DNA of 32,084 nt from JAFGKM01 sp964413825 (lineage in GTDB: Bacteria; Ratteibacteria; UBA8468; B48-G9; JAFGKM01), in the NCBI GenBank assembly GCA_964413825.1, contig CAYPTS010000015.1:1-32084 (forward strand). The letters run 5' to 3'. Every line of letters begins with the position of its first letter. The first letter of the stretch is position 1. Both the position numbers and the translations under genes were made by a program. This document shows positions 8,176 through 15,514 of this stretch, piece by piece. The notes under the pieces are model-generated. The model saw only the letters and a list, made by a program, of their open reading frames with translations. It had not been told where the DNA came from and ran no database searches.

Positions 8176-9466
8176 TATCTTCTTCCTTTTGTTTTATCTG
8201 TTTTTTTTTGACCTTCACCAGCCGGACCTTCTTGGTGTCTGATTCCTGTACGGTAAACTGGTAACCGTGGTATACAAAGCTTTCGCCTTTTAACGGAAAC
8301 CTGCCGAACTTGTCGAGGACAAAACCGGCAACCGTTTCAAATTCGCCTTCCGGGATTTCCAGACCTATCTCTTCGTTCACCTTCTCTATTTCCATGCTTC
8401 CCGATACCATAAAATCACCGTCAGGCATTACGTGAAGCTCCTTTATGTCTTTTTTGTACTCGTCGGAAATTTCTCCCACGATTTCTTCCACGAGGTCTTC
8501 CATTGTAACCAGTCCCGCAGTTCCTCCGTACTCGTCAACCACTATCGCCATCTGCATTTTCTTTTCCTGCAGTTCCCTTATCAGGTCTCCGACCTTTTTA
8601 CTCTCGGGGACAAAGTACGGCTCGCGCATGAAATTCTTGACTTTGACGGTGCCGGGAACGGGAGTTTCAGGCCCGTTTATGCCGTGCGCTATGATGTCTT
8701 TTATGTAGACGATGCCCGTTATCCTGTCAATGTTGTCTTTGTAAACGGGCATCCTTGAATATCCTTCTCTGGCTATGGTTTTAATAACGTTTTCAATCAA
8801 TGTCTCCTCGCCGACCGAAATCATGTTCACCCTCGCCGTCATAATTTCTCTGACCATTTTGTCCCCGAGTTCAAAAATACTGTCTATCATGTTGCGTTCT
8901 TCTTCTTCGATAATGCCTTCTTCCTCGCCGGCGATAATCATCGCCTTCAGGTCGTCCTCGGTCAGAACAGGGAGTATGGACTCCATCCTGCCGCCGAAAA
9001 TCCTGACGAAAAGTGTTGAAACCATCAACAGGATTTTCACCACGGGAGAAAGAATGAAGCAGAAAAACCTTATGGGGACGGCAAAAAAATACGCAACAGT
9101 CTCCGAATGTTTCTTGGCAATACTCTTTGGAATTATCTCGGCAAAAACAAGTATGACAAAGGTCATTATCCCTGTAACGAGAGCGGTCGGTATCCTGTGT
9201 AAATAACCGTAACTCAGCGTTGCCGCCATAACCGATGCCGAAATATTGACTATGTTGTTGCCGACCAGAGCGGTTACGAGAATCTTGTTGGGATTCTCAA
9301 ACCAGAAAGCCAGCCGTTTTGCCTTTTTATCGTTTCTTTCCGCTATCTTCTGGAAGTGGTGCTTGCCGAAAGATATGAAAGCTGTCTCCGATGCGGAAAA
9401 GAATGCCGAAAGCAAAACAAGTATGAAAATAGCCAGTAAATAGCCGAATAAATCAGGTTCAATCAT
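8168..9466 (-). CDS. CNNM/CBS-domain membrane protein (CorC/HlyC/TlyC-like transporter)
   Basis: A 432-residue integral membrane protein of the family linked to Mg2+ and Co2+ export or transport. Residues 1-~190 form the CNNM membrane domain with about four helices; SAFFSASETAF and EIIPKSIAK are the family's signature motifs. Two CBS repeats follow at ~210-330 (ending in VVDEYGGTAGLVTMEDLVEEIVGEI). The C-terminal CorC_HlyC domain at ~345-420 contains VAGFVLDKFGRFP. The tail is lysine/glutamate rich. It overlaps birA by four bases (ATGA). The family call is firm; the ion transported is not known. Confidence 0.92.
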   Translation of the reverse strand: MIEPDLFGYLLAIFILVLLSAFFSASETAFISFGKHHFQKIAERNDKKAKRLAFWFENPNKILVTALVGNNIVNISASVMAATLSYGYLHRIPTALVTGIMTFVILVFAEIIPKSIAKKHSETVAYFFAVPIRFFCFILSPVVKILLMVSTLFVRIFGGRMESILPVLTEDDLKAMIIAGEEEGIIEEEERNMIDSIFELGDKMVREIMTARVNMISVGEETLIENVIKTIAREGYSRMPVYKDNIDRITGIVYIKDIIAHGINGPETPVPGTVKVKNFMREPYFVPESKKVGDLIRELQEKKMQMAIVVDEYGGTAGLVTMEDLVEEIVGEISDEYKKDIKELHVMPDGDFMVSGSMEIEKVNEEIGLEIPEGEFETVAGFVLDKFGRFPLKGESFVYHGYQFTVQESDTKKVRLVKVKKKQIKQKEEDNE

Positions 9467-10011
9467 TTTATCAGGTATCCGCTCCAGTTTTTCAGGGAAG
9501 ATTGCAGGTCCTTCGTGAATTCCCCCTTAAGTGCCAGGAATGTCTTAACAAAACGTTTAAGAACCTCTTCCTTTTCAACCGGCCTGCCGAAAATCTGTTT
9601 CATTGAAGTTCTTTCCGCAGTATCCGCAACCTCGTTGTTTACGTTTATCCCTATTCCCGTTATGTAAACGGTTCCTTTTTTCACAATGAGTATGCCCGCC
9701 ACTTTCTTCTTATCGCTTATTATATCATTGGGAAGTTTTATTTTACAACTTATTCCGAATGACTCCAGCGTTTTGACGATGCCCAGGGACGTAAGTTCGG
9801 AAAGCGGAAAACCTCCCTCCGCCCGAATGATAAACGAAAAATAAAGCCCTCCGGGAGCGGACAGCCAGCGCCTGCCGTATCTTCCCCTGCCGCTTTCCTG
9901 TTTTTCTGCAAGAACTATGCCGGTCATGCCTTTTTCGGCATATTCTCCAGCCACGTCCATGGTGGAACCGACGCTGTTGAATCGGTATATGGGAATGCCT
10001 TCTATTTCCAT
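9463..10011 (-). CDS. birA: Biotin--[acetyl-CoA-carboxylase] ligase, catalytic core only
   Basis: Activates biotin with ATP and attaches it to carboxylase carrier proteins. The active-site loop ESGRGRYGRRW (~residues 39-49), KLPNDI with its substrate-binding lysine, KVAGILI and GIGINVN are all visible. At 182 residues it lacks both the N-terminal DNA-binding domain of E. coli BirA and a clear C-terminal SH3-like domain. It is therefore a monofunctional ligase that should not repress transcription. It overlaps coaX by 10 bases; birA next to coaX is a common bacterial arrangement. Confidence 0.92.
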   Translation of the reverse strand: MEIEGIPIYRFNSVGSTMDVAGEYAEKGMTGIVLAEKQESGRGRYGRRWLSAPGGLYFSFIIRAEGGFPLSELTSLGIVKTLESFGISCKIKLPNDIISDKKKVAGILIVKKGTVYITGIGINVNNEVADTAERTSMKQIFGRPVEKEEVLKRFVKTFLALKGEFTKDLQSSLKNWSGYLIK

Positions 10012-10739
10012 TGTTTGTTTTCTTCAAGGACAAGGCCGATGCCTTCAAGGGTAAGATATTTTTTAAACGTAAAATCAAAAATTATTTTCCTGCGCAGTGA
10101 CGGGGTGCACCCGCCCCCGGTCAGTACGACACAAGACGAAGGATATTTTTCCATGGCGGCGGAAAGGATGCCGTTTACGGCGCCGGGAATACCGTACGCG
10201 ATTCCGGCGGAAACCGCTTCATCCGTGCTCTTTCCCGGGAAAGCGGCACCTGCCGGCCTTCCTGTTTTTATCATTTCGGCAACATTCAACACCCGGCTCC
10301 ACAGCATCCCGCCGGGGATGATACTGCCGCCTGCAAACCCCTCTTTTTCCGTTGCGGCGTCAATCGTTACTGCAGTGCCGGCATCAACCACTATCACATG
10401 TGAGCCGCACAATTTCATTGCGGCACGGCAGTTCAAGACACGGTCGACTCCAACTTTTCCGGGGTTTTTTATGCTTAAAGGCATGCCGCAGTCCGCAGGT
10501 TTTATCAAAAGCACCTGCCTGCCGTAGAATGCGCCGAATTTCCGCATAATTGCGGCATTTGCGGAAGGCACCACGGAAGCCAGAGCTATGACTTCGGGTT
10601 TTATTTTTTTCCAGCCGGCGGGTATGTCTGCAAAAGATTTGTTCTTATTTTCCACAATTCTTACTTCGATGAGCCTTCCGTTCCGGAACAGCCCGAATTT
10701 AGTACGGCTGTTTCCCGCATCAATCCCGATAGTTTCCAT
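10002..10739 (-). CDS. coaX: Type III pantothenate kinase
   Basis: Phosphorylates pantothenate in the first committed step of CoA synthesis. The 245-residue ASKHA-fold protein has the phosphate-1 motif GIDAGNSRTKFGLF at the N-terminus, GVDRVLNCRAA in the middle, and VVDAGTAVTIDA with its catalytic aspartate. The C-terminal TGGG is the adenosine-side motif. It heads the 11-gene minus-strand unit. No Shine-Dalgarno sequence precedes it; a TTGTCA-17-TATAGT promoter ends 12 bases upstream, so the leader is at most a few bases. Confidence 0.95.
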   Translation of the reverse strand: METIGIDAGNSRTKFGLFRNGRLIEVRIVENKNKSFADIPAGWKKIKPEVIALASVVPSANAAIMRKFGAFYGRQVLLIKPADCGMPLSIKNPGKVGVDRVLNCRAAMKLCGSHVIVVDAGTAVTIDAATEKEGFAGGSIIPGGMLWSRVLNVAEMIKTGRPAGAAFPGKSTDEAVSAGIAYGIPGAVNGILSAAMEKYPSSCVVLTGGGCTPSLRRKIIFDFTFKKYLTLEGIGLVLEENKQWK

Positions 10740-10751
10740 TTTTACCCGAAT

Positions 10752-10780
10752 ACTATACCATCAAACGCATGTTTTGACAA
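10752..10780 (-). promoter_or_regulatory. Promoter of the coaX unit
   Basis: On the minus strand, TTGTCA (10775-10780) and TATAGT (10752-10757) are 17 bases apart. The -10 ends 12 bases before the coaX ATG, predicting a leader of about five bases. It is back to back with the DUF4321 promoter: the two -35 boxes are four bases apart. Confidence 0.7.
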
Positions 10781-10784
10781 GAAT

Positions 10785-10812
10785 TTGACTTGAAAAACGA
10801 TAGGTGTAAAAT
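10785..10812 (+). promoter_or_regulatory. Leaderless promoter of the DUF4321 gene
   Basis: TTGACT (10785-10790) and TAAAAT (10807-10812) are 16 bases apart. The -10 ends exactly six bases before the ATG at 10819, so transcription should start at or next to the A of the start codon. No Shine-Dalgarno sequence could be present in such an RNA. Confidence 0.7.
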
Positions 10813-10818
10813 AATGGC

Positions 10819-11076
10819 ATGAAGATACTCTACATACTTGTTATAATTTTTATCTCCGCTCTTATAGGCACCGCTCTCAACGAACTTCTCCTGCTTTTTA
10901 TCCCGGGAGAATGGGCGTTGCATGAAATCATGAGCGCATCCATAAGGCCGGTATGGAGCATTGAGAAATTCGACCTTATAGTGTTCACCCTGAATTTCGG
11001 CATCGGTTTCAACTTCAGCATCCTTACGCTTCTGGGTATAATAGCCGGATGCATATACAGTTTGCGCAAGATATAG
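10819..11076 (+). CDS. Small membrane protein, DUF4321-like
   Basis: An 85-residue protein with two hydrophobic segments (~3-30 and ~55-82) around a short polar loop. The pattern, an N-terminal helix ending near ALNELLLLFIP and a second half with LNFGIGFNFSILTLLGIIAG, resembles DUF4321, a family without known function. Its promoter places the -10 six bases before the ATG. It ends two bases before the end of the convergent antiporter gene, leaving no room for a separate terminator. The coding assignment is strong from the promoter and composition; the family name is from memory of its pattern. Confidence 0.75.
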   Translation: MKILYILVIIFISALIGTALNELLLLFIPGEWALHEIMSASIRPVWSIEKFDLIVFTLNFGIGFNFSILTLLGIIAGCIYSLRKI

Positions 11077-11078
11077 AA

Positions 11079-12791
11079 CTATCCGTTTTCTTTCCCGGCA
11101 AGAGGTTCTTCCTGTCCATGACGAAGGCGTTCCCGCAGTTCCTGTATCTGCTTTTTTCTTTCTTCGTCGTAATTTTCCCTGCCGGTCTTGAGTTCCTCTA
11201 TCAGTTTTGCCGCGTAATGGCCCCCGAGAATATGGGGCAGTATGACGTAATCCGCTCCGGCGGCGTACAGGTTCATGGCATCCGAAATCTGCCTTGCGTT
11301 GATAATAATCACTGTCTTTTTGTTCTTCCCGCGTATCGTCTTTAAAAGCATAAGGTTGGTGGAAACGTCAGGTACCGTGGAGACAACCATGCTCGCCCTG
11401 TCAATCTTCAGGGTATCGAGCAGTTCACTGTCGTCCGCATCGCCGTATAAACAGTTTACACCTTTTTTTTTCAGTATCTTGATAATCTCCGGATTGAAAT
11501 CAATAACAAGAAAGTTCGTATACATCTTTTGAAAACTCTGAAGAATTGCAAACCCTGTCCTGTTATATCCGATAAGGAAATAAGAAAACCTCTTAGAAGG
11601 CATTTCGCGCTCCACAAGTTTTTTCCTTTCAAAAACCGACAGATAATCCGCAATGCGGGGATAAATCCTGTCGGAATACATTATCAAGTAGGTGGAACCG
11701 GCTATCGTAAGGATGCCTACAAAGGTCACGAGAGAAAGTATCTGCTCGGAAACATGCCCGGCTTTTACCCCCAGAGCAACAAGAATAAGTGAAAACTCCG
11801 AAATCTGTGCAACAGTGAGGCCTGCCTGGAATCCCGTGCGCTTGCTGTACCGGAATATCCCCATGAGAATCATAACGACCAGCGGATTGCCGATAAGTAT
11901 AAACAGCGAAAAAACAAGCGCCGGCAGTGTGAATTCCAGAATCTGTTCAAATACCAGTTGACTGCCGAGGAACACAAAAAAGAATATGATGAAAAAATCC
12001 CTCAAAACCTTCATTTTCGAGGCGACCGCATAGTTGTAATTTGTCGTGGAAAACAGTACGCCGGCAACCAGCGCTCCGATTTCCATGGAAAGTCCCGCAT
12101 AGTGGAATAAAAACGCAAGCCCGAGACCCCAGACAATTACGAAAAGAAAAAGAAACTCCTGCGACTTGACGAGAAAGTCGGTAATCTTGAACAGAACGCA
12201 CCTTGTAAACAGCACCAGTGCGGCAATTAATCCGAAACCCATGGCAAGTGTTTTCAGAATTTCAAACCCCGCGCCGCCTTCTTTTTCAAGGGAAGATATA
12301 AACATCAGGGCAAGCATGGCGGCAAAGTCCTGAACGAGCAAAAAGCCTATTGAAATTTTACCGTACAATTTTTCTATGTCGTCTCTGTCGGACAAGAGCT
12401 TCATGATAATAATCGTGGAAGAAAAGGTCAGAGCGACAGCTATGTATATCGAGGTTAACGGGGAAAAACCGAGCGACGAAGAAATAAAATACCCTATGAT
12501 GGAAGTGAAAACAATCTGCCCTCCGCCGGTAACAACTGAAATCTTCCCGACGTCCTTTACAATTCTCGGAGAAAGATTCATTCCTACAAGAAAAAGCAGG
12601 AAGGATATTCCGAATTCGGAGAAAACGTTTATAATTCCGGTATCCTTGATGATATCAAGCACAAACGGTCCCGAAAGAACTCCGGAGATAATGTACCCGA
12701 TAATCAATGGCTGTTTTAACAGCCGCATCAAAAAGGAAACTGCGAGAACCACAAGTATCAGCAGACTGAATTGTGCGATGACTTCGGGCAT
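11079..12791 (-). CDS. Cation:proton antiporter with C-terminal TrkA-N domain (CPA2/KefB-like)
   Basis: A monovalent cation/proton antiporter of 570 residues. The first ~385 residues form the Na+/H+ exchanger fold with about 12 helices (LKQPLIIGYIISGVLSGP near the start, LLFLVGMNLSP in helix 3). After a linker, residues ~400-515 form an RCK/TrkA-N Rossmann domain with IGYNRTGFAILQSFQ and the D of VIDFNPE, ending in a charged coil. The nucleotide loop reads GYNRTG rather than GxGxxG, as in other KefB-type proteins. This suggests K+ or Na+ efflux gated by a nucleotide. It fits with the Trk uptake genes nearby. Upstream is an extended -10 promoter with no Shine-Dalgarno site. Confidence 0.9.
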   Translation of the reverse strand: MPEVIAQFSLLILVVLAVSFLMRLLKQPLIIGYIISGVLSGPFVLDIIKDTGIINVFSEFGISFLLFLVGMNLSPRIVKDVGKISVVTGGGQIVFTSIIGYFISSSLGFSPLTSIYIAVALTFSSTIIIMKLLSDRDDIEKLYGKISIGFLLVQDFAAMLALMFISSLEKEGGAGFEILKTLAMGFGLIAALVLFTRCVLFKITDFLVKSQEFLFLFVIVWGLGLAFLFHYAGLSMEIGALVAGVLFSTTNYNYAVASKMKVLRDFFIIFFFVFLGSQLVFEQILEFTLPALVFSLFILIGNPLVVMILMGIFRYSKRTGFQAGLTVAQISEFSLILVALGVKAGHVSEQILSLVTFVGILTIAGSTYLIMYSDRIYPRIADYLSVFERKKLVEREMPSKRFSYFLIGYNRTGFAILQSFQKMYTNFLVIDFNPEIIKILKKKGVNCLYGDADDSELLDTLKIDRASMVVSTVPDVSTNLMLLKTIRGKNKKTVIIINARQISDAMNLYAAGADYVILPHILGGHYAAKLIEELKTGRENYDEERKKQIQELRERLRHGQEEPLAGKENG

Positions 12792-12797
12792 AGTTTT

Positions 12798-12806
12798 ATT
12801 ATAACA
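12798..12806 (-). promoter_or_regulatory. Extended -10 leaderless promoter of the antiporter gene
   Basis: On the minus strand TGTTATAAT combines an extended TGn element with a perfect TATAAT (12798-12803). The -10 ends exactly six bases before the ATG at 12791. No good -35 box is present, which the extended -10 may offset. A leaderless mRNA is predicted. Confidence 0.7.
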
Positions 12807-12836
12807 TACTGAACGACCGTTTCCGAACGCGCCGTT

Positions 12837-12865
12837 TTGCCCTTATTCCGGAAAAACGGTAAAAT
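12837..12865 (+). promoter_or_regulatory. Leaderless promoter of the guaD-like unit
   Basis: TTGCCC (12837-12842) and TAAAAT (12860-12865) are 17 bases apart. The -10 ends six bases before the ATG at 12872, and no Shine-Dalgarno sequence is present. Confidence 0.7.
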
Positions 12866-12871
12866 TACGGC

Positions 12872-13336
12872 ATGAACAAATGGATGGAAACTGCAGTGGA
12901 AGAAGCACTGAAGGGAGTGCGAAGGAACGATGGGGGCCCCTTCGGGGCAGTTATCGTTAAAAACGGAAACATACTGGCAAAAGCGCATAACAGGGTGCTG
13001 AAAACTAACGACCCTACCGCTCATGCCGAAATACTCGCCGTCAGGAAAGCATCGAAAATTCTCGGCAGTTTCGACCTGTCCGGCTGTGAAATCTATTCCA
13101 CCTGCGAACCCTGCCCGATGTGCATGGCATCCATATTGTGGGCGCGAATAAAAATTCTATATTACGGATGCACAAGACACGACGCTGAAAACATCGGGTT
13201 TGACGACCGAAGATTTTACGCTGTAATCGACATAAAGGACGCCCCGCACCTGTTGAAGAAAATTCAGGCCGGCAGGGAAGAATGCCTCGTTCCTTTCAGA
13301 GAATGGCAGAAAAAACAGGATAGGACTATCTATTGA
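12872..13336 (+). CDS. guaD: Nucleoside/guanine deaminase (GuaD-like)
   Basis: A zinc-dependent deaminase of the cytidine deaminase fold, 154 residues. Zinc ligands are His51 and Cys81/Cys84 (PCPMC), with Glu53 as the proton shuttle in HAE. The segments GGPFGAVIVK, NDPTAHAEILA and GFDDRRFY, and a C-terminus with an aromatic FREW...Y pattern, resemble B. subtilis guanine deaminase more than tRNA adenosine deaminase TadA. The likely reaction is guanine to xanthine, but other purine or nucleoside substrates are possible. It leads a plus-strand unit with DUF486 and miaB, starting from a leaderless promoter. Confidence 0.8.
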   Translation: MNKWMETAVEEALKGVRRNDGGPFGAVIVKNGNILAKAHNRVLKTNDPTAHAEILAVRKASKILGSFDLSGCEIYSTCEPCPMCMASILWARIKILYYGCTRHDAENIGFDDRRFYAVIDIKDAPHLLKKIQAGREECLVPFREWQKKQDRTIY

Positions 13337-13377
13337 GCTCAGGTATGCGTTCCTGATAGAGAGGAGAGAGTGAATAA

Positions 13378-13731
13378 ATGCACAAGATTCTTATAACCGC
13401 CGTAATGCTTTCCTGCAGCAATATCTTCATGACATTTGCATGGTACGGACATCTTAAAAGCTTGAACAGCAAACCTTGGATAATAGCGTCTCTGGCAAGC
13501 TGGGCCATCGCATTTTTCGAATACCTGATTCAAGTTCCCGCCAACCGCCTCGGATACCAGGTTATGAACCTCGGTCAGCTCAAAATCCTGCAGGAAGCGA
13601 TAACACTGTCGGTCTTTGTCCCCTTTTCGTTTTTTTTCATGAAACAGGGACTGAAACAAGAGTATATTTTGGCATCCGTTTTTATACTTGCAGCCGTTGT
13701 CTGCGTCTTCAAGGGAGCGGTGGCAAAATAA
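13378..13731 (+). CDS. DUF486/DMT-superfamily small membrane protein
   Basis: A 117-residue protein with four predicted membrane helices, matching DUF486 of the drug/metabolite transporter superfamily. The characteristic centre WAIAFFEYLIQVPANRLGY is at ~41-60, followed by LKILQEAITL. Half-size members of this superfamily work as dimers; the substrate is unknown. GAGGAGAG nine bases before the ATG is a strong ribosome binding site, unlike the leaderless gene before it. The stop overlaps the miaB start as TAATG. Confidence 0.88.
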   Translation: MHKILITAVMLSCSNIFMTFAWYGHLKSLNSKPWIIASLASWAIAFFEYLIQVPANRLGYQVMNLGQLKILQEAITLSVFVPFSFFFMKQGLKQEYILASVFILAAVVCVFKGAVAK

Positions 13732-15056
13732 TGAAGATATATATAAAAACGTACGGGTGCCAGATGAATTTCTGCGATACGGAAAAAATACTGGCGCTTC
13801 TTGAAAGTCACGGGTACCGGAGGGCTCAATCGCCCGAAGATGCGGATATAATCGCCGTCAACACCTGCAGCGTAAGACAGCACGCGGAAGACAGGGCAAT
13901 TGCATTTTTAAGTTCCCACATGCCTCTGAGGCGGCAAGGAAAATTCCTGTGCCTTCTCGGATGTACCGCAAACCTTTACGGAAACAAAATACTCGAAAAA
14001 CACAGGTTTATCGATGCGGTTTGCGGAGCCGGCAACTATGAACGCCTGCCCGAAATCTTTGAAAACCTCCCGAAAAACGCCTGCATCACTGGGGAAAGTG
14101 AAATGCCTTTTATCAACCGGCCGGTCAGGGCAGCCGGAAATGTTTCCGCATTCGTGACGATAACGAAAGGATGTGAAAACTTCTGCTCATACTGCGTTGT
14201 GCCCTTTACAAGGGGAAAACTCGCATGTAAAACGCCAGCGGAGGTTTACGAAGAAATAAAAGAACTTTCACATCAGGGCGTGAAGGAAGTCTTCCTGCTC
14301 GGCCAAAACGTGAACGAATACGGAAAAGGTATGAACACGACATTTACGCAACTGCTGGAGGAAATACACGAAATCGCCGGAATAAACCGTATAGGGTTCC
14401 TTACCTCGCATCCAAAGGATATACCCGACGAACTGCTTGCATGTTTTAAAAATCTGCCTAAACTTTACAAGCACCTTCACCTGCCTTTGCAGTCCGGCTC
14501 GGACAGGATTCTGAAGCTGATGAACAGAAGATACACACTTGGCAGGTATCTTGAAATTATCGAAAAGGCGCGTGCGGTTGTTCCCGATATGTCAATCACC
14601 TCCGATATCATAACCGGTTTTCCTTCCGAGTCGGAGGACGACTTTCAAAAAACGCTTGAAACGATAAAAAACATTCGGTTCGACGACCTTTTCGTATTCA
14701 AGTATTCCGAAAGGCCCGGAACTGCCGCATCGAAGATGAAAGACGACGTGCAGCGCAAAGAAAAGGAACGCCGGCACCGGATAATACTCGACATGCAGGA
14801 AGCGATAGCATTGAACCGCAACAGCCGTTTCACCGGCAGGACAGACAGCGTTTTCGTATTAAAGAAAAGCGGGAAAAGAAAAGGATTTTTCCTTGGCAGA
14901 AGTTCGTCGAACAAATCCGTTCTTTTTGAATCTTCAGGGGCGGTATCCGGCACGCTGGAAAATGTTATTTTCAATTCTGCGGACCGGCGTTATCTTTTCG
15001 GGACTGCCTGCGGTGGGCATGCAGAACAAAAATCACCGTGGCGACAGCCAGTATAA
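13731..15056 (+). CDS. miaB: tRNA-2-methylthio-N6-isopentenyladenosine methylthiotransferase
   Basis: A radical SAM enzyme that adds a methylthio group to i6A37 of tRNAs. The 441-residue protein has an N-terminal cluster-binding domain with Cys10, Cys46 and Cys78, and the radical SAM motif CxxxCxxC at 148-155. LLGQNVNEYG and SHPKDIPDELL favour MiaB over MtaB or RimO, and a divergent TRAM domain spans ~375-430. The start at 13731 is chosen because homology begins there (MKIYIKTYGCQMN) and AGGGAG lies upstream; the open frame further upstream is only DUF486 read in another frame. The last ~28 codons overlap the end of the convergent OB-fold gene. Confidence 0.95.
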   Translation: MKIYIKTYGCQMNFCDTEKILALLESHGYRRAQSPEDADIIAVNTCSVRQHAEDRAIAFLSSHMPLRRQGKFLCLLGCTANLYGNKILEKHRFIDAVCGAGNYERLPEIFENLPKNACITGESEMPFINRPVRAAGNVSAFVTITKGCENFCSYCVVPFTRGKLACKTPAEVYEEIKELSHQGVKEVFLLGQNVNEYGKGMNTTFTQLLEEIHEIAGINRIGFLTSHPKDIPDELLACFKNLPKLYKHLHLPLQSGSDRILKLMNRRYTLGRYLEIIEKARAVVPDMSITSDIITGFPSESEDDFQKTLETIKNIRFDDLFVFKYSERPGTAASKMKDDVQRKEKERRHRIILDMQEAIALNRNSRFTGRTDSVFVLKKSGKRKGFFLGRSSSNKSVLFESSGAVSGTLENVIFNSADRRYLFGTACGGHAEQKSPWRQPV

Positions 15057-15477
15057 TACTGAGAATGACTTCGTTGATTTCTATGTGCTCTTCCAGTTCC
15101 CTGCCGGACCGGATAATCTCGAGTTTATCCGCGTGTATGTCGCGCTCGCCGCGGTGCTGTCTGCAGTGTACTTGGTATACGCCGGAGACTTTTACCATAT
15201 CGCCCCGTATTTTATATCTGCCGAGGTATTTTATCTTGTTTTTCAGTTCTTCGTTCAAGACTACGCCGATAAAAAACTCTCCGTCTCTGATGTTGAGCCA
15301 GAACACGTCCCCGTCCCGCATTATATCGCCCACAGCTTCGCCGCTTACCGTGACAGACTGCCCTTCATACTTATCCGCTTCTTCAAAAAGCTCCCCGAGG
15401 AAAACGGTGTCCGACGCAAATGCCGCGGATACCAGCATTAAAATGCCGAGAAAAATCAACAAACTTTTTCTGTTCAT
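14971..15477 (-). CDS. OB-fold-like exported membrane protein, function unknown
   Basis: A 168-residue protein with a signal peptide or anchor (residues 1-21, cleavage plausible after AFA), a soluble domain at ~25-125 and one membrane helix at ~138-153 followed by a basic tail. The soluble part has the alternating pattern of an OB-fold (VTVSGEAVGDI, VFWLNIRDG, VKVSGVYQV). It holds a compact cluster of possible metal ligands: His104, Cys105, His108, Asp113, His115. I recall similar uncharacterised proteins in Firmicutes but could not search. It follows trkH by 37 bases on the same strand, so a link to K+ transport is possible but unproven. It overlaps miaB tail to tail by 86 bases. Confidence 0.75.
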   Translation of the reverse strand: MNRKSLLIFLGILMLVSAAFASDTVFLGELFEEADKYEGQSVTVSGEAVGDIMRDGDVFWLNIRDGEFFIGVVLNEELKNKIKYLGRYKIRGDMVKVSGVYQVHCRQHRGERDIHADKLEIIRSGRELEEHIEINEVILSIILAVATVIFVLHAHRRQSRKDNAGPQN

Positions 15478-15514
15478 TTGCTTTCACTCTTTCGCTATTA
15501 ACTATAAACTGCCT

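Noticed and set aside
13476..13730. An upstream in-frame extension of miaB
   Set aside because: It is DUF486 read in another frame. MiaB homology begins exactly at the ATG at 13731, which overlaps the DUF486 stop as TAATG.
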